The notes: generated by a model from the letters alone, not told the origin. Positions 36,205-48,046 are shown, numbered from the stretch's first letter. The stretch is 64,000 nt of DNA from Macrocybe gigantea (GCA_011319805.1 SJRY01000302.1:1-64000); one strand, 5' to 3'. Translations and numbers: made by a program.

Positions 36205-37250
36205 GAGCAGGCCGTGGTAGAAGTTGGAGAGATGGTTGCCTCTCGCAGACGTCACCAAGTCAAAGTACTGTATGATACATTTCAACTGTCACTCTCACTA
36301 AAACATCAAAAATATACGCGTTTCGCGCTAATTTTCTCTCTAATGTCGCTTGCCTTGCTGTCGCTCGCGGCAATCTCTCATGCGGTGAGAGACCGCCGTC
36401 GGTGTGTTGCTTTTTCCGGCCTTCTTGCCCGTGGCAACTTTTGATGTTGCTCACGGGGGTTGTTTCGAGTCCCAGAATCACTCGAACAATTCTTCGTGTG
36501 CATATAGAATGATGCAGTCAGACAAAATGGGATGGCGTTTGAAGCCACTACGCCAAAATGAGCGCACAGGCGGGCCCATATCTCAAGTGCAAGGCATGCC
36601 AGAAAGTCCACAACGTGATTACGCATCGATACACTGGAAATTGCCGTTGACTTACATAAACCTTTTGGAACCACCAAGATCGCACTCTGCCATCCCCAAC
36701 CATCTCTGCTGAGATTGCTCGACGTAGCGATGCTTGGATTGTCAGAGGTGAGCGATCATCTGATCGCAAAAGAGATCAGCACCAATCTGCTCAATTTCAA
36801 AGGTCCTTCATGGCAAGCGTTTTTTTGGTTGCAACATTTTGCACATCACCTAGTTGGAGGCGGATCAACGATTCAATGACAAATTCAGAAATATCACTGC
36901 GTCGACATCGGCACCTTCTCTTCGAAAACCTCGACCGCTGAAGTTGCCATACATCGACCAATTCAGGTACGTTTCTCGTTTGATCGCGTTAAATATTCTC
37001 CATTCGAATACTCAGACGGTTGAACCGAAAGCAAAGCCTTTTTGGCAGTAGCGACAGACTAGGTTAAATGAAGACTTTTTTTGATGAGAGAAAAGACGGA
37101 TTTCCGGGAAAATGGAGGGGGATGGAGGAAGGAGATGGGGGAGGAAGGGAGAGAAAGGATTGCAAAAATCTATGGAGAATGGGACGAGGCGGGTACACGA
37201 TGAACAGTGTTCTACCCGACGCGACTCGGAATTTGGCAGCGGCACACCCT
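36205..37250. other. Intergenic, nothing recognised
   Basis: Upstream region of the membrane-protein gene and downstream region of the (KHR)6 gene. Purine-rich on the plus strand at 37080-37180. No supported gene or repeat. Confidence 0.45.
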
Positions 37251-37534
37251 TCACCACTTCCTGCCGTGCCTGTGCTTGCGGTGCTTGCGGTGCTTACGGT
37301 GCTTGCGGTGCTTACGATGCTTGCGGCGCCTGCGGCCGTCAACCTCGGGCTCAGGTTCGGGAGACCTCATCTACACAGAGAGAAGGGAAAAGTGTCAGTG
37401 ATGCACGGTCAAGGCGCAAAAGCGCCGCAAGGGTTGACGCGTCATACCTCCAAGGCGTCCCCGGCCTCCTCGGGCATGGGATTGGCGAGAGCACCACTGA
37501 TGAGAGCAAGGATTGCGAGGATAGCGAACTTCAT
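37251..37534 (-). CDS. Small secreted protein with six Lys-His-Arg repeats
   Basis: Two exons, 37448-37534 and 37251-37370, flank a 77-nt GT-AG intron (37371-37447; GTATGA...TGTGTAG). They join in frame to 68 aa. Exon 1 gives a textbook signal peptide (MKFAILAILALISGALA) and a short acidic stretch (NPMPEEAGDALE). Exon 2 continues acidic (MRSPEPEPEVDG), then turns strongly basic: RRRR, six exact KHR triplets, HGRKW and TGA. The mature protein is thus an acidic half followed by a His/Arg/Lys half, separated by a tetra-arginine that would suit a Kex2/furin-type protease. I know no family for it. A metal-binding, antimicrobial (histatin-like) or wall-binding peptide is conceivable but unproven. 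The splice and signal peptide argue that it is a real gene. Confidence 0.72.
37269..37322. repeat. 9-bp minisatellite, six units, coding (KHR)6
   Basis: Six tandem 9-bp units (plus strand GTGCTTGCG, with third-position variants ACG for GCG and one ATG for GTG) encode the Lys-His-Arg triplets. All six are perfect at protein level although codons differ, which suggests selection on the peptide or recent expansion. Confidence 0.9.
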
Positions 37535-38613
37535 GATTCGACTGGGTAGGCAAATTGACCTGGAGACTTGAAGACGCTGCTGACGTCGCTTTTATACCCA
37601 GAATCGTGCTCGGCGCCCCCGAGGCTTTTCGCTGTGTCTTTTGCGCCCTGTCGCAAATTACGATGCGGGTGCTTGGAGGGAGCGAGTTCAGCCATGCCGA
37701 TGTTGCAGTGGCGCGCACGAGACACTCCACTACAACCGCGCGTGCGCGAGACCCGCACGCGAAACCTCCCGCTGAGCGCGGAAGCACGCGAAGACATGTG
37801 TCGCTTCGCCACGCCTCCTATTCTTGTTCTCCTCCACCTCCTCACCTTGCCCGCTCGAGGCGCTAAACACGATGCCCGCGTGGCGTTCAGCTTTCGTCTT
37901 GCGTTCTCGGTCTCACAGGGCTGATTCTCAATCCCGCGCTCCTATTCCTATCCTCACGTCTATTATGTATCATCCTGGTACCCGCACTAAACATAACGCG
38001 CCGTGCTCCGCACTCACCTCTTGTCAGACATGCACACTTGCCATCGGCTTTCAAATCTCCAAACCTAGCGTGGCAAACGTGTCCAGTACGTTCCTTTCCC
38101 GCTTTCACGAGTTTAGCACCTAATTATGCATGCAATAGAACTAAAAATATATCTTTGATTTGGCCGCAAGTGTAACGACCGACGGTGGTCTTGGGGATCC
38201 CGAAGTCGAGCGTGGCCGCGGGTTATACGGCGCCCCGTTCTCCCCTTGCACTTGTAGAACGAGGGTCATGACTCAAGGCGGCAATCTGGTTCATGATCTG
38301 ACACCGCACTGCTTAGACGCGCCTTTGCGAATTGCGAACCGGAATGGAATGGATTCGCGGCGCCCGAATCATGCAGGACGAGGTCCTGGGCAGCCCTAGA
38401 CCAAATGGTCAGAACCTCATTTGTCATGACTGATGCATGGCCCATTGATGCCGTTTTGCAGTGCATATGCGGTTTAAGACGATAGCGCCAATGAAAGGAT
38501 TTTTTTGGCTCTCCAGATGCAACAAACGATGCCGGAGGGCACTTGTTAACGCTGCTCACCCTTTTTTCAAATTTCCGTGATCTAGATTTTAGCCTTGACA
38601 TGCCTTTGATTAC
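37535..38613. other. Intergenic, nothing recognised
   Basis: Promoter side of the (KHR)6 gene, then about 0.9 kb without a supported gene. A plus-strand frame at 37555-37866 has no motif. Confidence 0.45.
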
Positions 38614-39565
38614 GGGCAGCAGATACGAAGTCCACGAACTCTCTACATACAGAGGATGAAGAGTTCTCTCCTTGTTCTCTTCATCGAGAGTGGGCGACGA
38701 GTTCTCGTAATTTGAACTTACGGAGATCTGCTCCGACCAAGTCGCCGTCCCGCAATCCGTTATGTGCTCTGCAATCGCATCTCCCTATCGACATCGCACG
38801 TGCCTTGGTGCGCCCTGCAAGAGGAATCAAACCTCTTTCCTGCGGAAATTCTCAAGCATGGGGCCGAGGGTGTCCTAACTCTCGGCCCGATGCAAGTCTG
38901 AACCTGGAAACATCTGGCGCGGGTGGATGCACGTATTCCACGTTCATCTGCTCACATATCTCTTACCGTGCAGTTATACGAGGGGTCCAAGCACGGCGGG
39001 AGCTGGAGATTCCGTCCTCCGTTTGGCGCTTTCCCTCTGTCCGCATGCTGCTCGATCCGATCACTGCTTTGCGGTAATCGACCGGCGCAGAATGCTTTTC
39101 TTGTGATATCCTTACCATCGCGCTCTCCACGCGACCCGGACCTGACGAGTTGTCGGTCTTTTTTTCTCCAGGTTCTGATTTGCGACGTTGTCCCCGAGGC
39201 CGGTCTAATTGCCTTCACATGTGTTTGGACGCCAGTGCTTTGACCTTGGCTCCGAGGCGTTCGGTCAGAGCTTTGTGCTTGTCTGGAGATGATGTCCAGG
39301 TCAGCAGGCTGAAGGCCGGCGCGCTTTCTGCCACCGTCCGGATGAAAGGCATCCGGGGTCCTTGTTTAGGTATTCAACCGGTGGAGTCCGGATCGGTTTT
39401 GCGGGGATGTCGCTATGGAGAATTTGGATGCACGAGGGGAGGAGATGCAGAATGCGCCTCTGATTGCGACCGGGTGCTTTTCCGTGGACTTGCGCTCCTT
39501 CCTTTGGGAGTGCGACGTCGAGTCGGACGTGTTCTTCGACCGGATCGATTTCGTATCTGCTGCCC
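38614..39565. mobile_element. Terminal-inverted-repeat element, copy A (952 bp)
   Basis: Begins with GGGCAGCAGATACGAA (38614-38629) and ends with its exact reverse complement TTCGTATCTGCTGCCC (39550-39565). It is homologous along its length to copy B 0.4 kb downstream, though diverged and with length differences. No transposase-like frame is visible, so this looks like a non-autonomous (MITE-like) DNA element. Target-site duplications are not clear. Confidence 0.75.
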
Positions 39566-39968
39566 AATCATCGGGCTAGCCAAGGTTCTTCATCTCTTTC
39601 TTGATGTTCCTCCGGATTCATCACAGCTCGTATCGGAAGGTATACGCGGAATCGTGCATTGAAGAAACATAGCGACGCGATCGGTCTAGGTCAATCAAAA
39701 ACGTCTACGCCAACTGACTGTTTTGATACACGGTAATGGAGGGACAAGAAAGGTCATGGTTTGGTATCACTTTAGATCTACGTGGTCAGTATATCAGTGG
39801 CAAACCTTTTAACATCCTAGATCCGCAGTCATTTTATGCGGAAGCATAAACGCCTCAAAACCATGCCACTTTAGTAACCCAGGCAAGAACAATCAACAAC
39901 ATTGCTGATTATTCCAGTTTCATTGTTTTAGATTGTGCGATTCCTTCCACGTTCGTGATCGTGTTCCC

Positions 39969-40864
39969 GGGCAGCAGATACGAAGTCCATGCACTCTTTA
40001 CGCACAGGGAAAGAGGTGATCATTCGTCTCCTCGGCCCTTTATTTCAAGAGTTGGCAAAGAGTTCTGGTAATTTGAACTCGGAGCTTTGCTCCAAACCCC
40101 TCACGCAACGCACCCCGTTCCTCCGCCATCATGCATCCCTATCGACATCCCACGTGCTTACGCGCGCCTAGGAAAGAAGTCGTTTCTTCTTTCCTATGGA
40201 CATTCTCCCAGCATACGGCCAAGAGATTAAAAATCAGACTCGTCCTGTGTAGACCAGGAATGGGTCTTAATGCAAAAACGACTTGGTCGAATGGGGTTTG
40301 GATTTTCGAAAGCAATACCTGTCACTGTGCAGCTGGTTGAGGTGCCAATCGAGGTGGAGATGCGAGGATCCATCGTTCGAGCGGCTCTCCCCGTCCGGTT
40401 GTATGGTGGCTCACGGTTCTGCTTTGCTATCGCGTGCATAGGTGCGCGATCAGTACAAGACCAAATCAGTGGAGATGGCCCCCGAGTCTACTGCGGAAAA
40501 TACACCCCTTCCCGTCCTCCGCTCTTTATCCAGACGCTTTCGATCCCGTGTGTCAAGTCGCTACGCGGTTCGGTGCGTATCTATCGGCTTTGCCGACCTC
40601 GCACGAACAAGGTCTTTCGATCCGCGCCGTGGCAGCTGGTGCTTTGGCACTGCGTACGTCGGAGACCTGAGGGTATCGAGTGGGCGGCGATGAGAAATTG
40701 TGCCCGTATCGGGCTCCACCGGCGAGAATCGGATGCACGAGGGGGGGAGATGACGGAACGGACGTGTGGTAGCGATGAGCCTCTCGTGGACTTGCGCTAC
40801 TTTTTGAGAGCGCAACGCCAGTCGGTCGTATCTTTCGACTCGATCATCTTCGTATCTGCTGCCC
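39969..40864. mobile_element. Terminal-inverted-repeat element, copy B (896 bp)
   Basis: Same 16-bp termini as copy A: GGGCAGCAGATACGAA at 39969-39984 and TTCGTATCTGCTGCCC at 40849-40864, in the same orientation. Shared internal blocks include GTAATTTGAACT near the left end and GGATGCACGAGGG and GTGGACTTGCGCT near the right end. Minus-strand frames of both copies begin MGSRYE near the right terminus, but they resemble no known protein. Confidence 0.75.
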
Positions 40865-41198
40865 AATCCACGTCCTGATGGTTTTATGGCTCGTAAGTCG
40901 ACGCTATCGTTCCAGTATCCGCTACGTTACCTAACAAGAGCCATCTGAAGGTTTTATTCTGCCTTCTAATTTCGGTCTTACTATGAAATTAAAGTGTTTT
41001 GAAAGCCATTGGTATAGAATTACAAGCATTTCTACTCTCTTTTAGTGCGCCTGCGGGAGGGTCCTTGTAGTTGGATACAAATCATACTAATGCTATATAA
41101 ATTCCTGTTGGAGGATAAATGTGACGATTGCAAATGCCAAAGCAGGAAAGAGATCGAGCAGACAGACAATATAGAAGAAAACCGAAATAAAGCGGTGA
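40865..41198. other. Intergenic, nothing recognised
   Basis: AT-rich DNA between element copy B and the STR2 stop codon; presumably the STR2 3' region. Confidence 0.45.
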
Positions 41199-43367
41199 TC
41201 ACTGGGCAGGACGGACAGCGTCTTCGGCCGCCTTGAGCGCGGTCTCAAAGTACCCCGTCAAGGTCGCGATGTCTTCCATGCCGACACTGATGCGTACCAA
41301 GCCCTCCTCGACACCGTACTGCGCTGCCCACTCCAGCTCGGCATAGTGCGCCAGGATCGTGAACGGACAAGCGAGCGTAAAGTTCGTGCCCAAGCTAGGC
41401 CCTTTGTAGCACGGCAGTGCGTCAAAAAAGGCATGCGCGGCGACGGGCGAGGTGAACGTCAGCGAGAACAGCCCACCGTAGCCTCCCCCAGCACGTTCCT
41501 GCCCTTCGGAGCCGCCAGATGACACCGTGCCCTTGATGCGGCATCGCTCGTAGTGCTCTGGAGTAACGTACTTGGGATAAAACACCTCCTTGATGATCGG
41601 CGATAGTGCACCGACGGCCAGCGACCCGGCACGCAGCCAGTCACAGACCGCCTCAGTGTTGGCATCGATGACTTTGATCCGTCTCTGGAAGTCGCGGGAG
41701 TTGCGCTCCATGAAGATGGCGTCTTCATCATAGTACAGATCTTCGTAATTGGCATCCAAATATGCCTTCAATTCCATGTAATGACGGGCTTTTGGGTTCA
41801 ACACCAGGCTGATGGAGCGAAAGTCAGACGTGTACACGCCACTGAGAAGCCAGAGACTTTGACTTTACATACCTTCCTCCCATAACATTTGATGCGCCAC
41901 TGAAGATCTTTGACAAGCTGCTCACGACGACGTCCGCAAAGGGAAGAACCTCCACGTTGACAAAGTTCCCTATCGTTTCGTCAACAACGATTAAAAAGTC
42001 GTATTTGTCCGCCAAGCGACGCAGCCTCGCGAGATCAGCTGAGCGAAGTAGAGGATTAGATGGAAACTCGGTGAAAAGTGCCAAAATGGGAGGTGTTTGT
42101 GGATTCTTGGATGATTGCTCTTCGAGGAGTTTTTCCAGGTCATCGATATTCGAGTCCGAACCGTGTCCAAAAAAGTGACATCCAGGTCCCCACTTTTGCA
42201 GGATTTTCAGAGTATCAGTGTAAGGGAATCTGTCAACATCCGTTCAACATCGAAAGGGAGAATGAAGGTTGCGTATTTCACTCACCCGAAGCAAACGCTC
42301 TTAGCAGCAGGAAGCACAGACAAAGCCAAATTATGTGCGTTCCATATCGCGGACATGCCAGTAGGGAAAAGATAAACGTCGTGCTCTGTTACATCGGCGA
42401 CACCTCGGGAGCTGGGCCCAACAACCAGGTCTTTTTCGCCGGCGCAAGGTTCACCTTGGCAATCGAAATTGCTGTCGCGGATCAGTACTCCCGCCACTCT
42501 GCGTCGAAGGGCACGCTTGGCAGAGGCGGAGTACTCTAAGGGAAGGTTGCGGCCATATCGTTCTTCCAGGTACACGCTCAGATCGGGATTAATTTCATCT
42601 GACGATGCTCGTGCAACATCAGCCGGTGCGGAGACGGGCTGCTGAGGATCGAGAGAGATTTAGGTACTTGGCCTCCTTTGACCGAATAATGCCTGTTCTG
42701 CACTTTGAACGGGAACTTTGTCAAGACAGGGGAGATAGGTTGGGCCTGCGTCTGTTCATCTGGGAGCATGGACAGGCAATGCTCCGCCAAGCGACTGGAA
42801 ATACCCATGCCTGAATGCTGCCAAAACTGCTTGGCAACCGGGAACGCGTCCGCAGGGAAAATGACGATGTGCAGGTTGGCAGAGTCGGAAGAGGTGGAGT
42901 CTGGCGGATTCTTTGCATCAACGAGGCGCGCGGCGCCCTTGTCCTTGTCTTCTGGGCAGATGAGGAGATGAATCAAGCGCGAGGCGATGGATCGGGCTTC
43001 GAGGAAGCACCGGCAATGGTCTGCGACCTTATGTGTGGGAAACAGCATGCACCGCTCGTCCAAAGCGGCATATTTCTGTTCAAATATCCGAGCAAGCTGT
43101 AAGAGAGGCAAGTGAGAAAAGTTGGAGCTGGTCAGGAAATGCACGACTCGGCACCTTCTGGATGCTCAGATGAATGAAGAACCTCGGATATCCAGAAACC
43201 ATGGCGTTCACGACTCTCTTGTCGCCTTCCTCGTATCCGACAACATCTTTCCATGTCGGCAGTGAGACTGAAATGGCATGAGGCGTGTACGGGGGTACCG
43301 ACGAGCCCAAAGCTATGTTTCCGACTTGCACTTGAACTGTTGCAGTCGTGGTGGTTGCGACGCTCAT
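41199..43367 (-). CDS. STR2: Cystathionine gamma-synthase (STR2 type)
   Basis: PLP-dependent enzyme joining cysteine and an activated homoserine to cystathionine in transsulfuration. Exons: 43155-43367, 42286-43096, 41873-42229 and 41199-41808; introns of 58, 56 and 64 nt. The start is [16 protein letters not shown]. Fungal STR2 features are all present: [87 protein letters not shown], the PLP lysine in [16 protein letters not shown], and [11 protein letters not shown] with [20 protein letters not shown]. The exons sum to 1991 nt. The frame slips by one base near 42640-42670, in a variable linker; one added base gives 1992 nt, 663 aa, usual for the family. Confidence 0.95.
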
Positions 43368-43565
43368 GGCGATGGTAGACGAGAAGAAAGAAGCGAAAAA
43401 CGACCCGCACCCTGGAAATAAATAAAATTAAAAACAGAATAACCGATTTTTTCGCGTCTTCGGACCTGTTATCGGCATGGCATCGGCCGTGACCAAATCG
43501 GGTAAACTGACGTCATCAGATATACTGTTACAAGCACAACTAGAGAATTACACAAAAAAAAAAGA

Positions 43566-45492
43566 CTAGACAGCGAAAACTTGATCTTTACTGTTCTTCT
43601 TTCCAAGAGATTCCATATAACCCGAAAGCGAGGTACGCACTGTCTCTGTACTATTATTTAGCAAGGCGGGAGGCAAGACAAAGCTCAAGCTGCGTCGCAT
43701 CCCCGTGCGACTGCTCGACCTAGATCTCAGTAAAATATCCGATTTGGGTGATTGGGATACGGAGGATGCTCGTCGGTGGCGCATCCTCGCTGGGTCGACG
43801 TCTGATATATTGGCAATTTGGGCAAAGGACGCGAGAACTACTGCGTATGAGTGCATGAATCTAACAATCAGGGCACAAACCCACTATCGACGATGGAAAC
43901 GATTCCTGATAGGGTCCCACATCCACTTGCGGAGAGGGCAGGCGAAGCCGTCTCCGAGTCATGTGTGACAAAAACCCGATGAGCGTTGGCTGTATTGCAC
44001 GCGTCAGGGAAGTCAACTTATAGTGGTATGGCTACGTACTCGCTAACAATTTCTGCATCGTATACAGAAGCGTGCTTGACGGCGAAACGGAATAAACTGC
44101 TTTAAATGAGTCAAGGCGTGCACGCAAAAGAGATGCGCTCACCGGGGTACTTGTCGACGCCATCTGTCGATCCATCCGGCTCCTTCCAAGAAAGTCAATG
44201 CACGCTCAGAGATTCGACAACTTTGCCCACTTTGATAGCAGCAACGAATTGATGCAAAGGCGCAGATAAGACGTGCTTGCTCTCAGAGGGAACAACAATC
44301 TGGAAATCTGTTCAGTGCGACAAAAAAGCTAAGGCAGTTTGGAGAAGCGGATCACCTTCCCGATATCAGTAACACTGACGGCACTGAGTAAAGCACCAGA
44401 ATCGCTGTCAAGGACGGCGATGCTGCTCACGCCTTCGTCATTCATCAGCTGCATGGCATCGAGAACCGTCGAAGTCGACGTCGCTGCGACGACAGCGCTG
44501 TACAACCTCAAGGAAGGTAGTGCGAGGGAGCTAATGGAATTAGAGAGGAACCTTCGGAAGGATGCCGTTTCCTTGGCGTAGGATGCAAACCATGATAGGA
44601 GTTGCCGGTCGGATACCATTCCGAGATATGCTCCTGGCGTCGGTGACTGGATCAGGGCTAGTAACATATGAGAACCACCCTAACACCATAGACTGCCGAA
44701 ACTACACATCACCTCTATGAGTTCCCTTTGAAAAGAGATCCAAAAGTGAAAGAATCGTAGCGTCATTTGGGAGGACGGAAAGTGGATTCTTTTCGGAAAA
44801 ATCTGCATAACGCATGCTATTAAAACTGGTAACCAACAAGCAAAGGAACTTACTGCTGACGAGACACACGGGAACTCGGCCAGCCAGTGCTGCGGTCACT
44901 ATCTCGTCCACCCGCGGGTTTTCCTTCCGCTCCTCCGGGGAAAGCGAATGGCTCGTGGCGGCCAGGGTCAGAAAGGCATTGACGTCAGAATACTGGTTAT
45001 GTCAGAGAAAAGGAGACCCATATTTCAATGCTGTGACACAAATGCAAGCGGCGAGCGTTCCGCACATCGAATAGCCCGAGGAAAGGTGTTTCGTCGGGCT
45101 CAGGTTCCGGCGCCTTGATAGCCAGACAGGGAATGTCCTCGGAGAGAAGGAGCTTTTTCGGGTGCAAAATAAGATCTCACGACGTTCCGAGCATCAGCAA
45201 GGTCACTAGACATCTCACATCACAGGCATCTTCGACGCTGCTGTCCGCTTCAACGCAAACTATTTTCGAATCAATCAAATCTATCCAGGCGAGGGAGAAC
45301 AAAGTCAGCTGCGTCATACTAGGTTGCGAAAAAAATGGGAGGACGCGAATCCGGACCTCTGGCAAAAACAGATCTCCACGTCTTGATCCATTCTTCGGCA
45401 TTGATGGGAGGGGCATGGACGGGCGGTGGACTCAGTGAAAAGACTTCGTGCCAGCTGCTGCTGATGGACTGAGACAGTCGCCTGGCGTGCAT
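43566..45492 (-). CDS. SDS23: SDS23/MOC1 CBS-domain protein
   Basis: Regulator with CBS domains that inhibits PP2A-type phosphatases and affects the APC/cell cycle and stress responses in yeasts. The minus-strand exons read SWHEVFSLSPPPVHAPPINA, FSLAWIDLIDSKIVCVEADS and SVEDACD, NPRVDEIVTAALAGRVPVCL, SEKNPLSVLPNDATILSLLD, AMQLMNDEGVSSIAVLDSDS, GSTDGVDKYPVYSVSPSSTL, TNAHRVFVTHDSE, SGIVSIVD, and the tail LASFAQIANISDVDPARMRH plus a Ser/Arg-rich end. Together these cover the CBS repeats in order. The start at 45492 (MHARRLSQSISSSW) is provisional because a T11CCAG acceptor-like tract lies just upstream. The gene is divergent from the CNH gene by 199 bp. Confidence 0.88.
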
Positions 45493-45691
45493 AGGCGCGT
45501 TGCTGGAAAAAAAAAAAGGGAAACAGGGGGGTAATGCTCAGGGCTCTTGGATGATGCGCAGTCGCTCCAATGGTCGGTGGTGGTGGCGACTATGCGAACA
45601 TGCCCGGAATCTATTTAGCGTGGCTCCAAATCCAATGCGAAAGGGGGCGACGCGCTCAGAAGTGCTGCTGACAAAGCAGAGGTAGAGGATC

Positions 45692-47204
45692 ATGCCGCCA
45701 AATCGGGAAGCCACTAGCCCTCGAGCTTCTCAAGTCTCGACCGTCATGACCTATGCACCGGTCAGCCCGGTCGACGTTCCGCCCTATCAAATACAACACC
45801 TAATTTCCAGAGTGGTCGACGAAGGCTAGTTTGCGTGCCTCGTCTCAGCGTTCTGAATTTGCTGAAAGGAAGCGCAGGTTATGGCTTGACAGGAAGTGCT
45901 GAAGCAGTATCGCAGGCAGTACGCATCACATGCGCTCAGGCTTTGGGTAGGTATCTTATGTCCACTCAATGGTCGTCTGCGGTACACTCTTTCTAGGTTC
46001 CGAGATATACGTCGGATGTTCCAACGGCCAGCTCGCTCGTTTCGCGTTGCAAGCACCCACTGACGATTCCAGCCAGGTACGTCGTTGTGCTGATAGCATT
46101 GAAACAAGATACTTGCTCACATCACCCTTTCAGCTTGAATCGTATAGCGTTTTATCACGGCAAACAATACCCAACGAAAAGTCTGTAGATGAAATCGTGC
46201 TAGTCCCCGGCCTTTCACGTGCATTCATCCTTTCTGGTACCCGAGTACATCCTCTTCTGCGCCTCTTTCAGCCGGCCTGATTGTCTTATCTGCTTTCCTT
46301 TCCCACAGACAGAATAATTTACTTCTACACGATCCCGTCCCTTGACCCTGTCTCACCCTCCATTGTCAAACCCATACGGCATGCTGTCGCTTTTGCCGTG
46401 GACCACCACCATCTGACGAGGCCTCCCGCCCCTGCCGGTGCCTCTATCGAGCAGGTGGATTTCTGCGTCTTTAAGCAGGCAAGTGTCGCTCTTTACACCA
46501 TGAGAGAGCGACTGGCGTACCAAAAAGCATGGCATTTCCCTCTAATTCAATACATGAAACATTTTAATAATTTCAATTTTACCTCCATCATTTAGGAAAT
46601 CCCTCTCCCTTCCGGCGCCCTTCTAGCCAAACGGCTTGGTCGGTTTATATGCCTCGCCGACAAGGAGCACTACAACATTATCGACCTAGAGGCGGCTTCT
46701 TTGTTCCCGATTATACCTATATCCCAAGCGTCTGAAGGAAGCGATGCGGTCAAGCCCTCCATTACTGTCGTCGGAGACAATGAATTTCTTATACTGTCTT
46801 GGACGGGTGCTACTACAATCGGTTTGTTCATAACCAGCGAAGGCGATCCGGTTCGGGGCACCTTGGAGTGGCCAAGCCACCCTGACGCAGTTTGTACGTC
46901 ATTCCCAACTGACGTCGTCACGACAATCTACTAACTGCATTTTACCTGTTCTTTCGTAGCTTTTGATTATCCTTACATCACGACCCTGCTGTCCAATGAC
47001 ACGATTGAAATTCACAGCATCGAAACTCAATCCATCGTACAGGTCATCAGCGCGCCACCCATCTCCGACGATGACGCGGATCAAGTTCGACAGCGACTGA
47101 GCCTGGTTTCTAGTCTGAACGGGTATTTCGTTCCGTCGGCACAGCAGTCTGATAAACTGCGTGCAACGCGAGTGCCTTTGCTTAGAGGTAGTCGAAACGG
47201 TTGA
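45692..47204 (+). CDS. CNH-domain protein, Vps3/Vam6/TGFBRAP1-like, apparently truncated
   Basis: The start MPPNREATSPRASQVSTVMT leads into a citron-homology beta-propeller: PRLSVLNLLKGSAGYGLTGS, GSEIYVGCSNGQLARFAL, VDEIVLVPGLSRAFILSDRI, IYFYTIPSLDPV, EIPLPSGALLAKRLGRFICL, DNEFLILSWTG, YITTLLSNDTIEIHSIETQS. Such proteins tether vesicles at endosomes or vacuoles (CORVET/HOPS). One intron (46527-46595) starts with GC. A one-base slip lies at about 45829 (GAAGGC then TAG). After LRATRVPLLRG (about 47187) no homologous helical repeat is found, and the next gene begins within 0.85 kb. A full-length Vps3-like protein of about 1000 aa therefore cannot fit. The protein is either CNH-only, truncated, or my exon tracing stops early. 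Confidence 0.75.
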
Positions 47205-48046
47205 ATTCGAATTGCGGATCGTCGTGCTGTGTGTTGGATAGACTCGCGAATCAGTGACTGCAGCGTTATCATCCTCTCGTCCCCAGCCAATGCACAAGTT
47301 TCAAACGTCTACTTTCTACGTGTATTGCTGTGGCGAGCATATTGAGCTGGGCCTTGGCTGCTCCTCCCCTGGTTGCAGTCTTGAAAACGTTCTTGGAACT
47401 GCCGACATACAATTCATGCCACAACCCTTGTATGGCTGGCACGGGAATCGCGTCCAGCTGCAGCTGCTGATTCGTGAATTAGGCTGGTGGTTGACCCACC
47501 TATATCACACATGTGTATGTAGGCGAACGACTGTGATCGATCCAGCCTACTCTGACCTCGCCAAATGGTTCCGGGCTGCGTTTGCTGAGGCATAATTCCA
47601 GGCAAGCCGAGAAGCCTGCGCTCCGAACATCTGACCCAGTTTTTGTTAAACTCGGAAGAGCAAAGTCAAGCGCTATACATTTTCGTGCTTTGCAGCTTGA
47701 TGTGCATCTAAAGCCCTCATTCTCTTCACCTGTTTGCTGCCAATGCTATGGGTTCCATATACTACTAGTCTTGAGCGATGTCTTAGCGTTGCGAATAATA
47801 CCATAAACACGAACGTCGACAGCCAGTCCTCGCAGCTATTCCTGGATAACATCGCCACCTCGCTTTCATGAGTTATTCGACATCGCTTCTAGCGTTTGAC
47901 AAATGCATTAGGACAGCCATTATAATTCAGAAAACGTATTATACAATGGGTTTAGCCTTCGACATGTACAAGTACAAATGTCCCGTTAACGAATCCATCT
48001 CTAATCGTAGATGCAAAATACACCAAATAACTTGTAAATGAATAAA
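47205..48046. other. Unassigned region downstream of the CNH gene
   Basis: A plus-strand frame at 47254-47595 (113 aa, ending RAAFAEA) and protein-like text at about 47600-47715 do not match the expected Vps3 C-terminus. No feature can be supported. Confidence 0.4.

Noticed and set aside
37068..37571. 167-aa plus-strand open frame with a VLAVLA-type repeat
   Set aside because: It is the complement of the (KHR)6 coding repeat. The minus strand has the signal peptide, intron and stop in the right places.
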